Below, piece after piece: positions 1 through 10,229 of a DNA stretch of 64,000 bases. Below the pieces are notes generated by a model. It was given only the letters and a program-made list of their open reading frames with translations, did no database searches and was not told where the DNA came from. This DNA is from Emergomyces orientalis. Its lineage: Eukaryota > Ascomycota > Eurotiomycetes > Onygenales > Ajellomycetaceae. The position numbers and the translations under genes are program-made. Numbering within the stretch: the stretch's first letter is position 1; each line of letters opens with the position of its first letter. The stretch lies in assembly GCA_002110485.1 (NCBI GenBank), contig MOWL01000053.1:1-64000 (forward strand). Reading direction: 5' to 3'.

Positions 1-1
1 T

Positions 2-295
2 CAGCAGAGTGGTGTCATTGGAATCTGCAAGGATGTTCCTGTTCGCCTTGGATCTGTTATGGTGCCTCAGACATTCTTCATCATGGAACGCGGTTCTCAT
101 GATTGCATTCTCGGCCGACCATATGAAAACGCGACGCGTTTGGCAAGAACTACAGATAACAAAGGCGGTGTTCTTGTTCACGTTTTTGATCCGAAGGATG
201 AGAAGAATCAGGTGTCTTTTCTTGGTTATTCTCCCGGCGACCATGGAGATCGAAAGTTAGATGATCTTCGTGGCAAAGTGCAGACTTTAAACTAG
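2..295 (+). CDS. Retropepsin-like protease C-terminal part (partial)
   Basis: The frame is open from the window start and ends at a stop at 293-295. It contains the segment FIMERGSHDCILGRP near 83-127, which resembles the C-terminal part of retroviral-type aspartic proteases of Ty3/gypsy elements (hydrophobic strand followed by an ILGR-type motif). The catalytic DTG would lie upstream of the window. Its position just before RT fits the normal gypsy order. It is partial at the 5' end, and whether the stop at 293-295 is natural or a mutation cannot be told from this copy. Confidence 0.6.
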   Translation, partial: QQSGVIGICKDVPVRLGSVMVPQTFFIMERGSHDCILGRPYENATRLARTTDNKGGVLVHVFDPKDEKNQVSFLGYSPGDHGDRKLDDLRGKVQTLN

Positions 296-422
296 ATATG
301 CTGAGTCCGATTGATCTTTGCGATGTTGAATGTGGTGGGCAAAGAAATGATATCAGATTCAGCGATCGCGATGTGGATAGCGGGGCAAATATTCTGCCGT
401 GTTTTGAAAGCGGTGTGGGTGC

Positions 423-480
423 GTCAGCCAATCAGACTTTTGGCAGCCCCGGGCCGCCAAAAGATTCAGCCAATCAGAGA
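423..480. repeat. CCAAT-bearing repeat, copy 1
   Basis: A block with two CCAAT motifs (428-432 and 470-474) around a CCCGGGCC core and an AAAAGATT tail. A closely similar block with the same spacing lies after the last ORF of the element at about 7020-7075. It sits between protease and RT, where no coding similarity is visible. Confidence 0.6.
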
Positions 481-660
481 ACGCCGCCCCAAAACGCCCG
501 AGAACCTCACAGGTTTTTCCCCGCCATCCTACATCAACAATTTTACCCGTCTACACATTCATCTTTTCCTTTCTCTAATTATTCAATATCCGAATCACGC
601 CGTGTTCGTGGTGTGCAGCTTCATGATTTGTCTTTATATGCTTCTTCACGATCTTCTCCT

Positions 661-2761
661 CGATCGCGCGGTCCAGTCGTTGCGACATTATACAAGCGAA
701 AAGCCGATAAGATTCAACCTCTCGATGTGCCAACTACAGGTGGCGGGATTCCCGGCGGAACAGATAAGTGGAGAGAAATTCGCCAACAATGGTTCAAAGA
801 CAATGTGATTCCGGAGCAGGATCCGCCTTCGCCCTACGATCATTTCATTACACCCCGTTTTCTCCGATTGCCCGCGAGGTTCGCGACTCACAGAGGAAAG
901 GATCAAGAATCTGCGGATCGGATCGATGCTCACCCCACAGGAACGCGAACTTTTGATTGAGATTCTGCTTAGAAGAGAAAAAGCCCTCGCGTGGAGTTTT
1001 AAGGATTGCGGAACGCTTGCAAAAGAAGTCTCTCCACCTGTCAAGATTCGCGTTGCTCCGCATAAAGCATGGCAAGCGGCAGGATTTCCTATTCCTCGAA
1101 AGCTCGTCCCTACAATCATCAATATGCTTCGCGAACGCGTTGATTCTGGAGTTTATGAACATTGCCATGGTCCGTATCGAAATAAGTGGTTCCTCGTCAA
1201 GAAGAAAGAAGCTGGGAAATATCGCATTGTCAACGCGTGCATGGACATGAACGCTGTCACTATTCGCGATGCGTATATTCCACCTAGTGCGGACGCGTTT
1301 GCTGAGGATTTCGCGGGAATGAAGATAACGAGCATGATGGATTTCTTTTCTGGATATGATCAAGTTCCTTTACACGAAGACAGCCGAGATATGACAGCTT
1401 TCCTTACCCCGATCGGGTTGCTTCGTCAGACAGCACTGCCACAAGGCGCGACGAATTCTATTGCGCAGTTCTGCCGAATCATGGCACGCATTCTTCGATC
1501 GAACATACCGCATCAAGCAGACAATTTTATGGATGATATTGGTGTGAAAGGCCCGCGGACGCGTTACAATGATGAAGAAGTGATGCCAGGTATTCGGAAA
1601 TTTGTCCTGGAGCATCTGCAAAACTTAGATGCCACCCTCATCAGCATAGAACTCGCGGACACGTGTATCCAGGTTGGAAAGTCAGAATTCGCCTGCTCCG
1701 GTATGGTTCTAGTCGGATATGTTGTGGATGCTGACGGCAGGCGCCCCGAAGCTGCGAAAATCGTCAAAATCGTTGAGTGGCCGGATCCGACAGATGTCAC
1801 GGGTGCCCGAGCTTTCTTAGGTGTTTGCGTTTACTATAGAATATGGATTCCGAATTTCGCTATCATTTCTATACCTATCTATATTCTATTCAAGAAGAAC
1901 ATTCCTTTTACCTGGGGTCTTGAACAAGTGAATGCAATGGCAATTTTGAAGAATGCCCTGACAACTGCCCCTGCACTTTGCTGCATTGATTATTCTGAAG
2001 ATGCCGGTGATATCGTGATGGCCACGGATGCCTGTCTTGAAGGATGGGGTGGAACGCTCAGCCAACGGGATAAATTGAATGGAAAGCTACACCCTTGCCG
2101 ATATGAGAGCGGAATCTGGAGCCCCGCCGAAGCAAAATATGATGCAGGAAAGCGAGAATGCCGCGCTGTGCTCAAGATGCTAAAGAAATGCCGTTATTAC
2201 CTGTATGGCGTTCACTTTATTCTGGAAACCGACGCGAAGACTCTAGTGGCACAGCTCAATCGATCTGCCACTGACCTGCCTGGTGCTCTCGTTACTGGCT
2301 GGCTTGCCTGGATTCGGATGTTTGATTTCGAAGTTCGACATGTGCCTGGTCGGAAGCATACTGCTGCAGATGGGCTATCTCGTCGACCTCCTGCTGAGGG
2401 TGAGGTTCCTGAGGATCAAGATATCGATGATTTCATAGATGCAGAACTCAACTATATTAGTGTTGCATCTTTGACGGTTCCTGATTTCGATGTCAGCGGC
2501 GTGGATGCTTCCGAGTCATCGGGTGTGCGTGTTCTTTCGCCTGATTATTCTGATCGCAGCGAATCAATTGCGAGGTTTCTCACCACCATGAAGCGGCCGG
2601 ATGATATACCACGTTCCGTCTTTTCTAAATGGCGCAAGCATGCACTTCGATATATCGTCCAAGGTCAACATCTATTCCGACGATCAGGCAAGGGAATTCC
2701 TCTGAGACGCGTGGTTGATAACTCATCTGAGCAAAAAGGATATCGTTGCTCGGATGCATGA
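661..2761 (+). CDS. Ty3/gypsy pol: reverse transcriptase and RNase H (frameshifted)
   Basis: The recognisable pol sequence starts in one frame at about 661-861 (segment with YKRKADK and IPGGTDKWRE) and continues from 863 in the next frame, with a 1-nt offset near 862. The second frame runs to 2761. RT motifs: a GPYRNKWFLVKKK strand, LPQGATNS, and the catalytic box FMDD at 1526-1537. RNase H follows: ATDAC with the first Asp near 2026, KREC with Glu, LETDAK, and the conserved RHVPGRKHTAADGLSRRP end near 2335-2390. In the family RT copies element RNA and RNase H degrades it. The frame leaves the correct phase at an A-run near 2732-2737, just before the integrase. Identification is secure; activity of this copy is doubtful. 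Confidence 0.9.
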
Positions 2762-3959
2762 TGAATCTGGTCATAAGGGCCGCGAGGCCACAAACCACAA
2801 GATCACGCAGCGATATTGGTGGGAAGGTATCTGGAAAGCCGTCAAGAATTATTGCAAAAGCTGCACAGTGTGCCAGCTGAGGGATGGCGCTCGCTTGGAA
2901 GAACCACTATATCCAACAAGCCGCAATTATCTATGGGACAAGTGGTGTATCGATGTTGTCAAGTTTCCGAAGAACCGAGGCAAGCGATGTGCTGTTATTG
3001 CTCGGAATGATCTCACTGGCTGGGTGGAAGGCCGCCCTCTCGCTCGTGGAACAGCTGAGAACGTGGCGCAATTCATCTATGAGAATATCATTTGCCGACA
3101 CGGCTGCTTTCGGGAATTAGTGTGTGATGGCGGGCCGGAGAATCAAAAATGGACTAAGATTCTCACCGCCAAATATCGTGTTAATCAAATAACCATCTCA
3201 CCATACAATGCGAAGGCTAATGGCATGGTCGAACGCGGTCACCGCCCGATATCCGATGCGCTTTCAAAGCTAGCTGCAGATGGAAGAAGCTGGGTTAATC
3301 ATTTCCATTCTGCGCTATGGGCAGATCGCGTCACCATTCGGCAATCTACTGGTGAAACCCCGTTCCGCCTGCAATATGGCTACGATGCTATCCTTCCAAT
3401 AGAGCTTGACGTTCCAACTTGGCAAACACTTCCCTGGCAGACAGTGCAATCCCGTGCTGATTTGATATATATGCGTATTCGACAATTGGAAAAGAGAGAT
3501 GAAGATCTGGAGGAGGCCGCTCATCACCTGCGCCGTGCGAGAGAGAAGAACCGAGATCTATTTGATGAAACTAAGCAATTAGTCCGAGAACCATTGCAGA
3601 TAAGTGATTTGGTGCTTTTGCATGATACCAAGCTAGAAACGTCCTATTCTGCCAAGCTCAACTTCCGATGGCTGGGCCCGTATCGAATCCGAGAAGCAAA
3701 CCATGAGAAAGGGACCTATCATCTGGAAGAGCTGGATGGTTCGCCGTTTCGAAATACTACTGCAGGTAATAGGTTAAAAAGGTTCTATCTCCGAGACAAT
3801 CAAATGCCGGTTGCAGAGAATAATATCAATGAAGCAAATGATATTGAAGAGGAAGAGGTGGATATGCAAGATACTGATAAGAAGAATTCTTTGAGGGGGG
3901 GTCAGGATGACTTGCAGTCATGGATCCCTCATGGTAAGGAGTTTGCAGTCATTATCTGA
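2715..3959 (+). CDS. Ty3/gypsy integrase
   Basis: This frame overlaps the end of the RT frame by 47 nt at a +1 offset; removing one base from the five-A run there would make pol continuous. An H2C2 zinc-binding segment opens it (HDESGHKG, later CKSCTVCQ). The catalytic core shows a DDE triad: Asp in WCIDVVKF, Asp in VCDGGPE, Glu in NGMVERGHRP. A C-terminal GPY/F-like module follows (FRWLGPYRI). Integrases of this type insert the cDNA copy into the genome. The acidic tail after about residue 370 (DIEEEEVDMQD) is unremarkable. All catalytic residues are present; only the join to RT is damaged. Confidence 0.9.
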   Translation: MITHLSKKDIVARMHDESGHKGREATNHKITQRYWWEGIWKAVKNYCKSCTVCQLRDGARLEEPLYPTSRNYLWDKWCIDVVKFPKNRGKRCAVIARNDLTGWVEGRPLARGTAENVAQFIYENIICRHGCFRELVCDGGPENQKWTKILTAKYRVNQITISPYNAKANGMVERGHRPISDALSKLAADGRSWVNHFHSALWADRVTIRQSTGETPFRLQYGYDAILPIELDVPTWQTLPWQTVQSRADLIYMRIRQLEKRDEDLEEAAHHLRRAREKNRDLFDETKQLVREPLQISDLVLLHDTKLETSYSAKLNFRWLGPYRIREANHEKGTYHLEELDGSPFRNTTAGNRLKRFYLRDNQMPVAENNINEANDIEEEEVDMQDTDKKNSLRGGQDDLQSWIPHGKEFAVII

Positions 3960-4379
3960 CTGCTGTTTTTCTTTGTATAATGATTTCCTTGTTGTTGTTT
4001 TCTTCATTCAAGTTGCTGTTTTCTTAGTCTCTATTTTTCATGATTCTGCTTCTTTCTTGCATGTTTTTCATGCATCATATCAGTTCCTTCTAATTTTAAT
4101 CTCTTGATATTGTCTTTTCTTTGTTTTGTTTACTTTCTCTTTGATATTCAATTCTCTGGGTCAGATTGAAGCTGGCAGTGAATTTTATGAACTGCTGTCA
4201 CCCTCGCTGCATGTTGACTGCTTTTCACATTATCTTCCAAAATTCACCTTGAGGAAGTATTATATTATTGACCTGCTCTGCCCAGATAATCATTTTTCTT
4301 TTTCAAATTGGCATTCAAGTCTCTTTTTCTATTTTTAATTCATTGATTTTTCCCTATATTTCCTTATTTCATTACAAAG
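3960..4379. other. Spacer between integrase and 3' ORF
   Basis: T-rich, gene-free spacer of about 420 bp within the retrotransposon. No coding potential, repeat or clear splice signal was seen. Its length and position suggest a leader for separate expression of the downstream ORF, but no promoter motif could be identified. Confidence 0.5.
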
Positions 4380-7010
4380 ATGTCGAACCCCTCTAGCCAA
4401 CACACTCTGGTACCGAGACCAGCGAGCCAGCTCGCTCTTGTGACATATGATAACCATGTTTTTCATACGGCGATGGAGCTGCAAGCTTATGTCAATTCTC
4501 TGGGTCAGAATCCGCAGGTTCGCTACCAAGCACAATGTGAGATCGGTAATCTACTCATGGGGCGCCATGAGGCGGCTCAAGATGAGGTTGCCGCATTCTA
4601 TGAGTGGATGAGAAATGATGGATCCTGGCGCCAGGTGGTGGCCCAGCAAGCATTTGATAACCAGACGGCGGAGCTTCAACGAGTTGCTGCTCAGGTAGCT
4701 GAACGGCGCGATCGCTGCGCCATAGCATATACTACATGCACCAGGATGTGGGGAAAAGTTCGCGTGGATTCGTTCTGGCATATCATGACTTCAGAGCGGA
4801 TGCAACGCGCCTGTCAAACCCTGGCCCTACATCACGAATATGCTTCTGCAATCGGCCGGATCAATCAAGCAATGTGGGCTCGCATCACTCAGCCACCTCG
4901 ACGAGGAGTTAAGCGATATAAGACGATCATGTTGGCAGATATCGAAGCAGCGGCCGATTCCAAATTTATTGGCCAAGAGATCACACAAGGAAATCTTCAA
5001 GCTGCAGGTCTTATCTTTGGTCCTGGCGGAATTCTCACTGAAGATTCTATGACAGTTGCTTCACCCCAGCCTCAAGAACGTGTCCTATCCCCTCCCGATC
5101 AACATATGACTGGCCAGTCTCCTCTACCTTCTCCCCGTGTGTTGAACGTGATACGCCCCAGTGCACCCTCGCTTGGATCTCCTCAAGGTTCTATACATAG
5201 TCCTCCTGTGCGTACTTCTCGCCGCGTCTCCGGCCAATCCTTGCTTTCGGACGTCAGCAGCCTGTCTGCAGCCTTGTCAGACACCCATCTTGCTGAACTT
5301 CTCAGCCCTGACCAAGTTGCGGAATTTGAGAATATGGGGGTTGATCAAGATAGCCCTGCTTTGGTAGAGGCAACTGACAAGCAGCATACAACAGTGAACA
5401 GAGGATGCCGGTGTTCTCCCTATGTCCCTGTGGATGTGAAAGCGCAGCTTAGAGATGCAAAGAAGATAGAAGAATGTCAGCTGGTGCATCTTCTGGACAA
5501 GATAGCCAGGCTTCCGCGACAAGGCTTGACTATATGCTATCTGCATTCAGTAAATCTCGGCAGCAAGATTGGACTCCTTACACGCGATCTTGACCATGCG
5601 GGGCTGATAAAGAGAATCGGGCTTGTGGTGAATAATCGCCAGAATCTTGGGCGGATGCGAGCTGCTGATGACACATATCATTTCTTCCGCCTTGATCGCC
5701 GACCTCCTCGCCCCGAAGATATGCTACAGGTATATCGAATGCGCCATAATCGCCTACCGCCGGTTACATCATCAAATTGGGAACAAACACTGGCCCGACT
5801 TGCTTTTCTTGATTTCAATTCCAGTGCAGCTTTTCAGCAATGGAAGAAGGATGGTTCCGTCATCCTGCCAATATTTAGATGGATGAACGCGATGAAGGCG
5901 GCAGGGGTCAACAATAATTACAACACCCTGGCGAAGGTTGCCACAGTCGAATGGAGCATGTACAGGTTCCATCAGCGAAAAGATAAGAAGACCTGGGGGT
6001 GGCTCCGAACAATGTTGCACGGGATTGTTCAACAGATCGTCCGTCAAGATCCACTGTATTATGTGTGGTATGTTGCTCTCCGCCCCGATCATCGCACGCA
6101 CCTGATTTCCTATCCCTATTATGCAAAATACGCCTTGTCTGGGGATAGCACTTACTTCCGCCATATTGATGTCAATATTAAACGCCTGGCGGAGGAAAAT
6201 CATGGAGCGAATATGATTCAGGGATCAGTCTCTTTCAGCGACGAAGATGGGAGGAATTGCACCACCATAGTCCCGGGAATGCATCAAAATATTCAAGAAT
6301 GGAACAGACGTCTGCGTGCTCGCAATCTCCCGAATGGTGGAATTGTTCAAGAGGTGACATCTGAGATGCTCACCAACAAGGATCTCAACGACTTCAGAAC
6401 GCAGTGGACGACTGTCCCATGCAAGCAAGGCGATGCTCGAATAACCATGCCGCATCTTCCTCATGGAAGCACCGGGCCTGCTACTAAGGAACGCAAGACA
6501 ATGCTGCCGTGGTATGTTGGAATTCAGGATGACGGGCACTCTCTTGAAGTCCCTGAAAGCGGATCGTGGGAGCAGCTCTCCCGAGCACATCGCGATTTGG
6601 TTGCCGGGCCGTCAACACCCTCTGGCCTTTCGGTATTATATGGAAGTATTCCATATCGGTACCCTGCTGCTGTTCCAGTCACGGGTCTTGGAGCGATTTC
6701 GGATGCTCTGGTGGGTCGACGGAAGTGGGATGACCCTATGGTCAGGCACGAGCAAGATATTCTCTTCAACGGCAAGGGCAGTTCGCCGCAAGAATACATT
6801 GAGGAGTGGCGCAAGAGAGCGGTCACCGAAGGGATCCGGTGTTTCGAGATCATGATGGCTACAGAGGAGGAATTATTTGGAGAACGTAGCTGTTTCTATT
6901 GTCTGAAGAGGAACATCCCCCTCGCCTCAATTGAGGGAGATCGCGCTGTCGCCGAGGGCGAGGCTATGCAGATTCCGGTGCATGGCCGCGAGAATGCGCC
7001 CGCCGAATAG
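4380..7010 (+). CDS. Extra 3' ORF of the gypsy element; possible Fe(II)/2OG dioxygenase-like fold
   Basis: An uninterrupted 876-aa ORF lies between integrase and the 3' LTR, where most Ty3/gypsy elements have nothing. Residues 1-330 are Ser/Pro/Gln-rich and not recognised. The C-terminal half looks globular. It contains an H-x-D motif (RHIDVN, His595 and Asp597), then about 100 residues later a His followed ten residues on by an Arg (His695 in LPHGSTGP, Arg705). That spacing is what Fe(II)/2-oxoglutarate dioxygenases use for metal and cosubstrate, so a double-stranded beta-helix oxygenase fold is a reasonable hypothesis; it is not proven. No membrane segments are visible, so it is not an env-like gene. 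The lack of stops beside a frameshifted pol is notable. Confidence 0.55.
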   Translation: MSNPSSQHTLVPRPASQLALVTYDNHVFHTAMELQAYVNSLGQNPQVRYQAQCEIGNLLMGRHEAAQDEVAAFYEWMRNDGSWRQVVAQQAFDNQTAELQRVAAQVAERRDRCAIAYTTCTRMWGKVRVDSFWHIMTSERMQRACQTLALHHEYASAIGRINQAMWARITQPPRRGVKRYKTIMLADIEAAADSKFIGQEITQGNLQAAGLIFGPGGILTEDSMTVASPQPQERVLSPPDQHMTGQSPLPSPRVLNVIRPSAPSLGSPQGSIHSPPVRTSRRVSGQSLLSDVSSLSAALSDTHLAELLSPDQVAEFENMGVDQDSPALVEATDKQHTTVNRGCRCSPYVPVDVKAQLRDAKKIEECQLVHLLDKIARLPRQGLTICYLHSVNLGSKIGLLTRDLDHAGLIKRIGLVVNNRQNLGRMRAADDTYHFFRLDRRPPRPEDMLQVYRMRHNRLPPVTSSNWEQTLARLAFLDFNSSAAFQQWKKDGSVILPIFRWMNAMKAAGVNNNYNTLAKVATVEWSMYRFHQRKDKKTWGWLRTMLHGIVQQIVRQDPLYYVWYVALRPDHRTHLISYPYYAKYALSGDSTYFRHIDVNIKRLAEENHGANMIQGSVSFSDEDGRNCTTIVPGMHQNIQEWNRRLRARNLPNGGIVQEVTSEMLTNKDLNDFRTQWTTVPCKQGDARITMPHLPHGSTGPATKERKTMLPWYVGIQDDGHSLEVPESGSWEQLSRAHRDLVAGPSTPSGLSVLYGSIPYRYPAAVPVTGLGAISDALVGRRKWDDPMVRHEQDILFNGKGSSPQEYIEEWRKRAVTEGIRCFEIMMATEEELFGERSCFYCLKRNIPLASIEGDRAVAEGEAMQIPVHGRENAPAE

Positions 7011-7018
7011 CCGCAGCC

Positions 7019-7075
7019 ATCAGCCAATCATGTTTTCCCGGCCCCGGGCCGTCAAAAGATTGACCAATCACGATC
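7019..7075. repeat. CCAAT-bearing repeat, copy 2
   Basis: Second copy of the block at 423-480, with CCAAT motifs at 7024-7028 and 7064-7068 around the same CCCGGGCC core. It lies just after the stop of the 3' ORF and upstream of the polypurine tract. Confidence 0.6.
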
Positions 7076-7320
7076 GCGCTGTTGCCAATTTGCCGCATCT
7101 TGCCACTGTCGCTGTGTTGATCACATTCTGCTTACTTGTTTCCCTGTTTTCTCTTGTTCTTGCTTGTCTTTCTTTTCTCTGCTGTTCACTTTTTCTTTCT
7201 CTTTTCTATATTCTTTTATTGATTGTCTTTCATTTTATTGATTCTTGATTGATTCTTTCCTGCAATTCCTTGTTTTCATTCATTCGGATCGCATTCTTAC
7301 TTGCCGGGTCGGCAAGCTAT

Positions 7321-7332
7321 AGGGGGGGGAGA
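7321..7332 (+). promoter_or_regulatory. Polypurine tract
   Basis: A 12-base all-purine run with eight consecutive G (7322-7329) lies immediately upstream of a TGTGTGG start. In LTR elements the polypurine tract primes plus-strand DNA synthesis and marks the 5' edge of the 3' LTR. Position and sequence both fit. Confidence 0.7.
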
Positions 7333-7677
7333 TGTGTGGTGGGGAATCTCGGCGTGGTATTACTTTTCGCCGAGACCGCCTCATATATTTGTTTGGCATG
7401 GCTGCCTCATATTCCCATTATCCTTGGACACACGTGTGGATTCGGCGAAGATTGATTGTACGCAGAGCAGTGAGATTGCTCCTTTTTGATTGTGTGATTT
7501 GATATGTGATTGATTGCTTGTTCTTCTTCTATATTTGAATCTCCTACGTGTTCTTTTGTATTGCTATTTGGATAGCTCGTTGAATAGAATATTGTATACA
7601 CGGCGAACTTACCAACCTCCTTACGATCCCGCTGCTCCTGCCCACGTGCCGCCAAAAGCGCACAACCCCTTATTCCA
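7333..7677 (+). repeat. Putative 3' LTR of the gypsy element
   Basis: Starts with TG directly after the polypurine tract. The end is placed at a CCA at 7675-7677, where sequence switches abruptly to very AT-rich DNA, giving about 345 bp. A shorter version ending at ACCA (7614) is also possible. The 5' LTR is outside the window, so the borders cannot be confirmed by comparing copies. Confidence 0.5.
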
Positions 7678-9240
7678 CTTCAATAGACTGTAAAGAGACA
7701 TCTGATAATGTCTAACTTTTTACATATATGTGATTAAAGGGTCTCAACAAACTGCATTTCACAGTCTGAGACTATAGCTGACAGCACACCATGCTTTCTA
7801 TAGAAGCAGTTGATAAAGACATCAGCTAGTGTCTCAGTATCTATTTTCTTACAGAATTCAATTATTATATTCTTGCTCAGACAGTCTGTTATCACCATGA
7901 TATTAGTGAATTTATCAGACTCTGAAAATTTTATAATGAAGTCAATGAAGATTTCTCTTTATATTTGATTTAATATAAGCAGAGACTTTAGCAGGCCATG
8001 TTAATACTTCTTTCATGCTGTGTTTATTTTATAAATATTATAATTGTGAGTGAAGATTCTCACATCTTGAGTACAGTTAAATTAAAAATAGTTTCAGATA
8101 AGAATTTAATACATAATCTCTTATTCAGAGTGTTCTGTTATCACTGAATCACAAATTTTCTGTAGTATTCTAATCTGTAGAGATTCAGAGTCTGGGACTC
8201 ACTTCTGTTCTCTAAAGCAGAGATATTTATTTTCAATACTGTATTTTATCACTGAAATTTTGATTTTTAATCATGAAAAGAACTTTTAAAAGTTATTATA
8301 AATAATCTATTTCAGTTTTTTGAGTGTGTTGTTATTTTCTTTAGTCTGAGCTCAATTTTCAGTGAGAATGCATTTTTCTATAAGCAGAGCTAATACTGTA
8401 ATTAACACTGTATTAACAGATTAAAATTCACATGAAAGTTGAGAAATATCTGAGAAAGACTTTTTCAAATTCTTTCTATCAATTATCAAGAAACATTTAA
8501 CTGACTGTAGCATTTGAAATTCTCTGTAGACATGTCTCTTGTTGTCTTGACCACTTGATAGATTCTAGTTCTGGTGGAATAGAGTGTCCGCGGCAGCATT
8601 GTTCTTATCAGGCTGATATGTCAATTCAAAATTGAAACAGCTCAGAAACTGAGCTCAGTGTACTTGTCATTCTGAAAGCTTCTGTGAAATCATGAAGTAC
8701 TCTAGATTCTTATAATCAGTAATAATCTTGAACTTGTCAGTACTTTTTAACTGAGAGTTTCATTCTTTCAAGTATCTGATTACAGTAAATAATTCTTTAT
8801 CATGAATTTCATAATTATATTCAGTGAATATATTTTTCTTAGAAAAAAAGACACATTTTTTTTTCTTTTTTTTCTTCCATTAAGACATATGCAATCAGTG
8901 ATTATGATGCCCACCTAGTATTACTAGAATTTATCATGTAAACTATATCTAAATACATGTAACTTCTTGTCACTTGCCATTACAGTAATTCCAGCCCAGA
9001 ATAAGAGACACATTCAAAAATAAAAAATGATACAATTTAATACTAAGACAATTTTTTTTTTTAAAAATAAACTCAAAGTTGAAGATAATACAAAGAAAAT
9101 TAAAAGAATGAACTAATATAGAAAGTTTCTCAAAGAATATTTATAATAAATTGATTAAAATCATATTTATTATATATCTAGTTGTTGTTTTTTTCTTGTT
9201 GCAATATCTGTTTCTATGATATAATTTATTAAATATTTTA
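7678..9240 (-). pseudogene. Decayed Ty3/gypsy pol relic (RNase H region recognisable)
   Basis: Very AT-rich and without long ORFs. Conceptual translation of the minus strand between about 8900 and 8550 gives a gypsy RNase H: YNYEIHDKELFTVI, a DYKNLEYFM strand, then FNFELTYQPDKNNAAAD. At two places where this family has Trp (after YLKE, and in the RW pair before AQFLS) the codon is TGA. The stretch to about 7700 should be integrase but is too degraded to read. The last part, about 8880-9010, resembles the LINE 3'-end repeat at 9390-9540. Confidence 0.55.
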
Positions 9241-9360
9241 TACCTGTTTCAGGCAAAATAATATTGATAAAAATGAAAATTGTATGTATTTCTGTCTTCA
9301 AATTGCATTTGAACAGGAAATAGACCTTGTTCTATTTCAAGAATCAAAAATTGATGCAGT
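9241..9360 (+). pseudogene. Plus-strand LINE endonuclease, 5' fragment
   Basis: Translation gives QNNIDKNENC, then LQIAFEQEIDLVLFQESKIDAV. This is the N-terminal part of an apurinic-type endonuclease of a Tad-like LINE; compare the minus-strand copy at 13185-12300. It stops at a 13-bp sequence (9348-9360) that is repeated at 60599-60611, where the same endonuclease resumes at IDAV. The two pieces are one gene split by the insertion of everything between. Confidence 0.7.
9348..9360. repeat. Target-site duplication, left copy (minus-strand LINE)
   Basis: AAATTGATGCAGT, identical to 60599-60611. On the left it is followed at once by an (ATT)n tract, the expected simple-repeat 3' tail of a minus-oriented LINE. 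The length (13 bp) fits target-primed reverse transcription. Confidence 0.75.
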
Positions 9361-9385
9361 TATTATTATTATTATTATTATTATT
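9361..9385. repeat. (ATT)n tract, LINE 3' tail
   Basis: Eight ATT units directly after the target duplication. On the minus strand it reads (AAT)n, a typical terminal simple repeat of LINEs. A shorter tract begins the LINE-tail insertion at 15345. Confidence 0.8.
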
Positions 9386-9770
9386 CTTCAATTATAGATA
9401 TATATGCAGTCAGAGACTATGATATCTACCTGAGACTCAAAGAGTCTCAGGATTTTTCTAACTTTAAAACTAATTAATATACATTTTTTCTTCAAACAAA
9501 TAGCACTTGCAATACTTGAATTCCAGCTCAGAATAGTCAGCAAATTGATTTTTCTTTTTTTTATTTATTTATTTATAAATATCTTTGAAGATTATTTATA
9601 TTCTCTTTTTTTTATATAATTTTCAAGTGATTACAAAGAAAATAAATTAATGATAGACAAAATAACTCATGACATGAATACAAAGGAAATAAAAGACAGA
9701 CTCTAACACAAAAGAAATAGTGAGATATTATATAATATCTAGCACTTTTTATAAAGAATATTTCAGATTC

Positions 9771-10064
9771 TCATTCATTTATATTTTCATCTTTGAAATA
9801 GAATTGATTTCTAGTAGCTATTTGAGTTTCATTGAGAAAATCAATTAAATATTGACTGTCTATTTCAGTTGAAAATAGTAGTTTCATATTCATTTCTCTC
9901 AGTTTATATTTATATCTCAGTTCAGCTCTAAGTTCTTGATTTAATGAGCAATTTATTAAGATATGTTCTGGATCTTCAAGAGAGTCACAATTTTCACAAT
10001 TTTCACTTTTAATATCAGATATTCTTTTCAAATAAGATTTGAAATAGCCATGATCTAGTTTCAA
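9771..10064 (-). pseudogene. LINE ORF2 C-terminal zinc-finger segment
   Basis: Ninety-seven codons containing CENCDSLEDPEHILINC, the C-x2-C-x8-H-x4-C motif found at the C-terminus of many LINE reverse transcriptases, downstream of RNase H in the same orientation. It is separated from the RNase H fragment by frame damage. It is a fragment of one decayed ORF2, not an independent gene. Confidence 0.7.
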
Positions 10065-10229
10065 TTGAATGATTGAGAAGAAAAGCTTCTTCTTGCACTT
10101 AATAGAGCATGATTTTCATTTAGATTTAGTTTCAAATCTAAGATAGTGAGGACTTTTTCTTTGTTTTTCTTATATTTTATGTCATTTTTCTAAGCAATTC
10201 TCTTTTATCTTTCTTTTAATAAAAGATCA

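Larger units (their letters stand above)
1..7677 (+). mobile_element. Ty3/gypsy LTR retrotransposon, 5'-truncated by window edge
   Basis: The order protease end, reverse transcriptase, RNase H, zinc-binding integrase, then an additional 3' ORF, a polypurine tract and an LTR-like end is that of a Ty3/gypsy element. The 5' LTR, gag and most of the protease lie before the window. Base composition is ordinary and the ORFs are long, unlike the AT-rich relics that follow, so this copy is comparatively young. Pol is broken by two single-base frame changes (near 862 and in the A-run at about 2732-2737), so this copy probably cannot make a full Pol without frameshifting. The right boundary is placed where composition changes sharply near 7677; a boundary near 7614 is also possible. 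Confidence 0.85.
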
